From positions 1 to 37,564 of the forward strand of contig NZ_LHZA01000131.1 of the NCBI RefSeq assembly GCF_001580535.1: a stretch of DNA of 37,564 nt, read 5' to 3'. This document shows, piece after piece, positions 36,215 to 37,564 of the stretch. Position numbers and translations under genes: made by a program. The first letter of the stretch is position 1. The number at the start of each line of letters is the position of its first letter. Under the pieces are notes generated by a model that ran no database searches, was not told where the DNA came from, and saw nothing but the letters and a program-made list of their open reading frames with translations. The DNA is from Acetobacter cerevisiae. Its GTDB lineage: Bacteria; Pseudomonadota; Alphaproteobacteria; Acetobacterales; Acetobacteraceae.

Positions 36215-37120
36215 ATGAGTCGTCTTGCACAAAACGGTGGTCCCATTCTGGTTACGGGTGGCAAAGGCCAGCTGGCAACCTCTCTGGTCAATCTGGGTGG
36301 CCCGCGCATCCGCTGCGTTGGCCGGCCGGGCTTTGACTTCGACAAGCCTGAAACCCTTGCTGCCACACTGGACGCCATCAAGCCGGTTGCGGTGGTGAAT
36401 GCTGCGGCATGGACAGCGGTTGACCTTGCGGAAACTGAGGCCGAAGGGGCTGCCCGCGCCAACGCCACCGGGCCGGAAGAACTGGCCCGCCTCTGCGCCC
36501 AGCGCGGTATTCCGCTAATCCAGGTCTCCACGGATTATGTGTTTTCCGGAGACAAGGGCGCACCGTATGTAGAGACAGACCCGGTTTCACCCGAGACTGT
36601 CTATGGTCGCACCAAGGCGGAAGGCGAGAGCAAGACTCTGGCTGCCAACCCCAAAACCATCGTGCTGCGCACCTCATGGGTTTACTCCGCACATGGGAAA
36701 AACTTTGTGCGCACCATGCTCAATGCCGGTGCTAAAAACCCGGCCCTGAAAGTGGTGGGCGACCAGAAAGGTAATCCGACCAGCTCGGATGATCTGGCTG
36801 AGGCCATTCTCTCCATTCTTGCTGTTCTGGAAAAAGACGGCTGGAAAGATGCGTTTGCTGGCATTTACCACGCCTGCGGCACGGGAGAGACAACCTGGCA
36901 CGGTCTGGCTGTCGCAGCCCTGCAGGATGCGGTTCCCCATGGCCAGAAAATGCCGGAAGTAACCGCCATCCGCACGGAAGACTGGCCGACCCCCGCAAAG
37001 CGTCCAGCTGATTCCCGTATGGACAACAGCAAACTGACGCGCGTTTTCGGCGTTACAATGCCTGCATGGCAGGACAGTGTGCGGAAAACGGTTGACCAGA
37101 TTTTTGCACAGTCTGCGTAA
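36215..37120 (+). CDS. rfbD: dTDP-4-dehydrorhamnose reductase (polD/rfbD/rmlD)
   Basis: NAD(P)H-dependent SDR (301 aa) that completes dTDP-L-rhamnose. Nucleotide motif 'ILVTGGKGQLATSL' (11-24). Catalytic triad T106 in 'QVSTDYVFSGDKG' with Y130-x3-K134 in 'VYGRTKAEGE'. 'VLRTSWVYSAHGKNFVRTML' is a further RmlD hallmark. CAGGAG lies 8 nt before ATG 36215, and the gene starts 15 bp after rfbC. Confidence 0.96.
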   Translation: MSRLAQNGGPILVTGGKGQLATSLVNLGGPRIRCVGRPGFDFDKPETLAATLDAIKPVAVVNAAAWTAVDLAETEAEGAARANATGPEELARLCAQRGIPLIQVSTDYVFSGDKGAPYVETDPVSPETVYGRTKAEGESKTLAANPKTIVLRTSWVYSAHGKNFVRTMLNAGAKNPALKVVGDQKGNPTSSDDLAEAILSILAVLEKDGWKDAFAGIYHACGTGETTWHGLAVAALQDAVPHGQKMPEVTAIRTEDWPTPAKRPADSRMDNSKLTRVFGVTMPAWQDSVRKTVDQIFAQSA

Positions 37121-37240
37121 AAACTCCTGCAAAGCTGTTTGGAACGGTCTGAAATTTGACAGATTTTCCAGGCAGCTTTGCTGCACGCCCACACGGGAGG
37201 CGTTTCGTATCCCGCAGGATCTGAAGGAAGAGCATCACAG

Positions 37241-37564
37241 GTGCAGGAGACTAGCCAGCACACTCTTATAAACCGCCAGAATGCTTCTTTGGGCAGTGGC
37301 TCTTCTGTTGGCATTCTTATGTCTCTTTATAATGGCGTCCCGTATTTACAGCAGCAGCTGAATTCGCTCCTGCAGCAAACCTGCCCTGACTGGACTTTAT
37401 ATTTGCGGGATGATGGCTCTACCGATACCAGCCTGACCATCATGCACCAGTTTGCCCAACAGGTTGGCAAAGAGCGCTACGTGGAAGTCATGCCGCGCAA
37501 TAGTGAACATCTCGGGGTCACGGCCTCCTACGCCACACTTCTGGCGGTTTATAAGAGTGTGCTG
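37241..37564 (+). CDS. glycosyltransferase family 2 protein, partial (polE-like position)
   Basis: The open frame runs off the right edge after 108 codons. GTG 37241 has AAGGAAGA about 10 nt upstream; no ATG precedes it in frame at a plausible distance, and ATG 37319 would cut into the conserved fold. The GT-A fold is evident: 'VGILMSLYNGVPYLQQQLNS' then 'WTLYLRDDGSTDTSL', with the nucleotide-sugar D-D-G-S-T-D motif. It follows rfbD by 120 bp with no terminator visible. In Acetobacter the gene at this place, polE, is a glycosyltransferase needed to attach or assemble the rhamnose-containing pellicle polysaccharide. Assignment to polE is by context, not by the C-terminal part, which is missing. 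Confidence 0.85.
   Translation, partial: MQETSQHTLINRQNASLGSGSSVGILMSLYNGVPYLQQQLNSLLQQTCPDWTLYLRDDGSTDTSLTIMHQFAQQVGKERYVEVMPRNSEHLGVTASYATLLAVYKSVL

Overview
The window looks like the chromosome of an acetic acid bacterium (Acetobacteraceae, most likely Acetobacter). This rests on overall protein character and on a rfbB-rfbA-rfbC-rfbD-glycosyltransferase cluster arranged like the Acetobacter polABCDE pellicle-polysaccharide locus. It is an inference, since no rRNA or species-specific marker is present. I see no insertion sequence, integrase, phage gene or CRISPR array.

Layout. 1-2660: an orphan RND-type outer-membrane factor (leftward) divergent from a TetR/AefR-like repressor, with a clear dyad operator between them. 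2701-6076: leftward ETF:quinone oxidoreductase, etfB and etfA, which feed acyl-CoA-dehydrogenase-type electrons to ubiquinone. 6215-6874: a 2-oxoglutarate/Fe(II) dioxygenase. 7025-10329: a low-oxygen module of hemN and ompW (leftward) with a divergent Fe-S FNR regulator; two FNR boxes lie in the shared upstream region. 10309-16068: a leftward membrane-fusion protein / RND pump / outer-membrane factor operon of the heavy-metal (CzcA) family, with overlapping genes. 16414-17997: a DegP-type protease. 18176-21298: tadA, a 42-residue predicted small membrane peptide, a class-I amidotransferase-like peptidase C26, rluB and rsmD. 21448-24182: ssb, an O-antigen-ligase-like membrane protein, dksA and tRNA-Thr(GGT). 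24183-24559: non-coding DNA with a cluster of DnaA boxes. 24560-27889: a Gly/Pro-rich lipoprotein, tyrS and tldD (leftward). 28117-30630: a periplasmic trehalase with long Pro/Ala-rich flanks, one coded by a perfect hexanucleotide repeat. 30703-33604: a histidine phosphatase and a large, unfamiliar PLP-dependent enzyme. 33789-37564: the dTDP-rhamnose/polysaccharide operon, running off the right edge inside a GT2 glycosyltransferase.

The main anomaly is in the last block. The rfbA (glucose-1-phosphate thymidylyltransferase) gene has lost about 50 N-terminal codons, including the nucleotide-binding loop. Its presumed native start (overlapping the rfbB stop) survives but is now out of frame with the rest. 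If this is not an assembly error, the strain should lack or alter its dTDP-rhamnose-dependent pellicle/capsule unless another rfbA exists. Other items worth a second look are the DnaA-box cluster beside tRNA-Thr, the 729-residue PLP enzyme with a roughly 180-residue N-terminal region I do not recognise, and the FNR-controlled hemN-ompW module.
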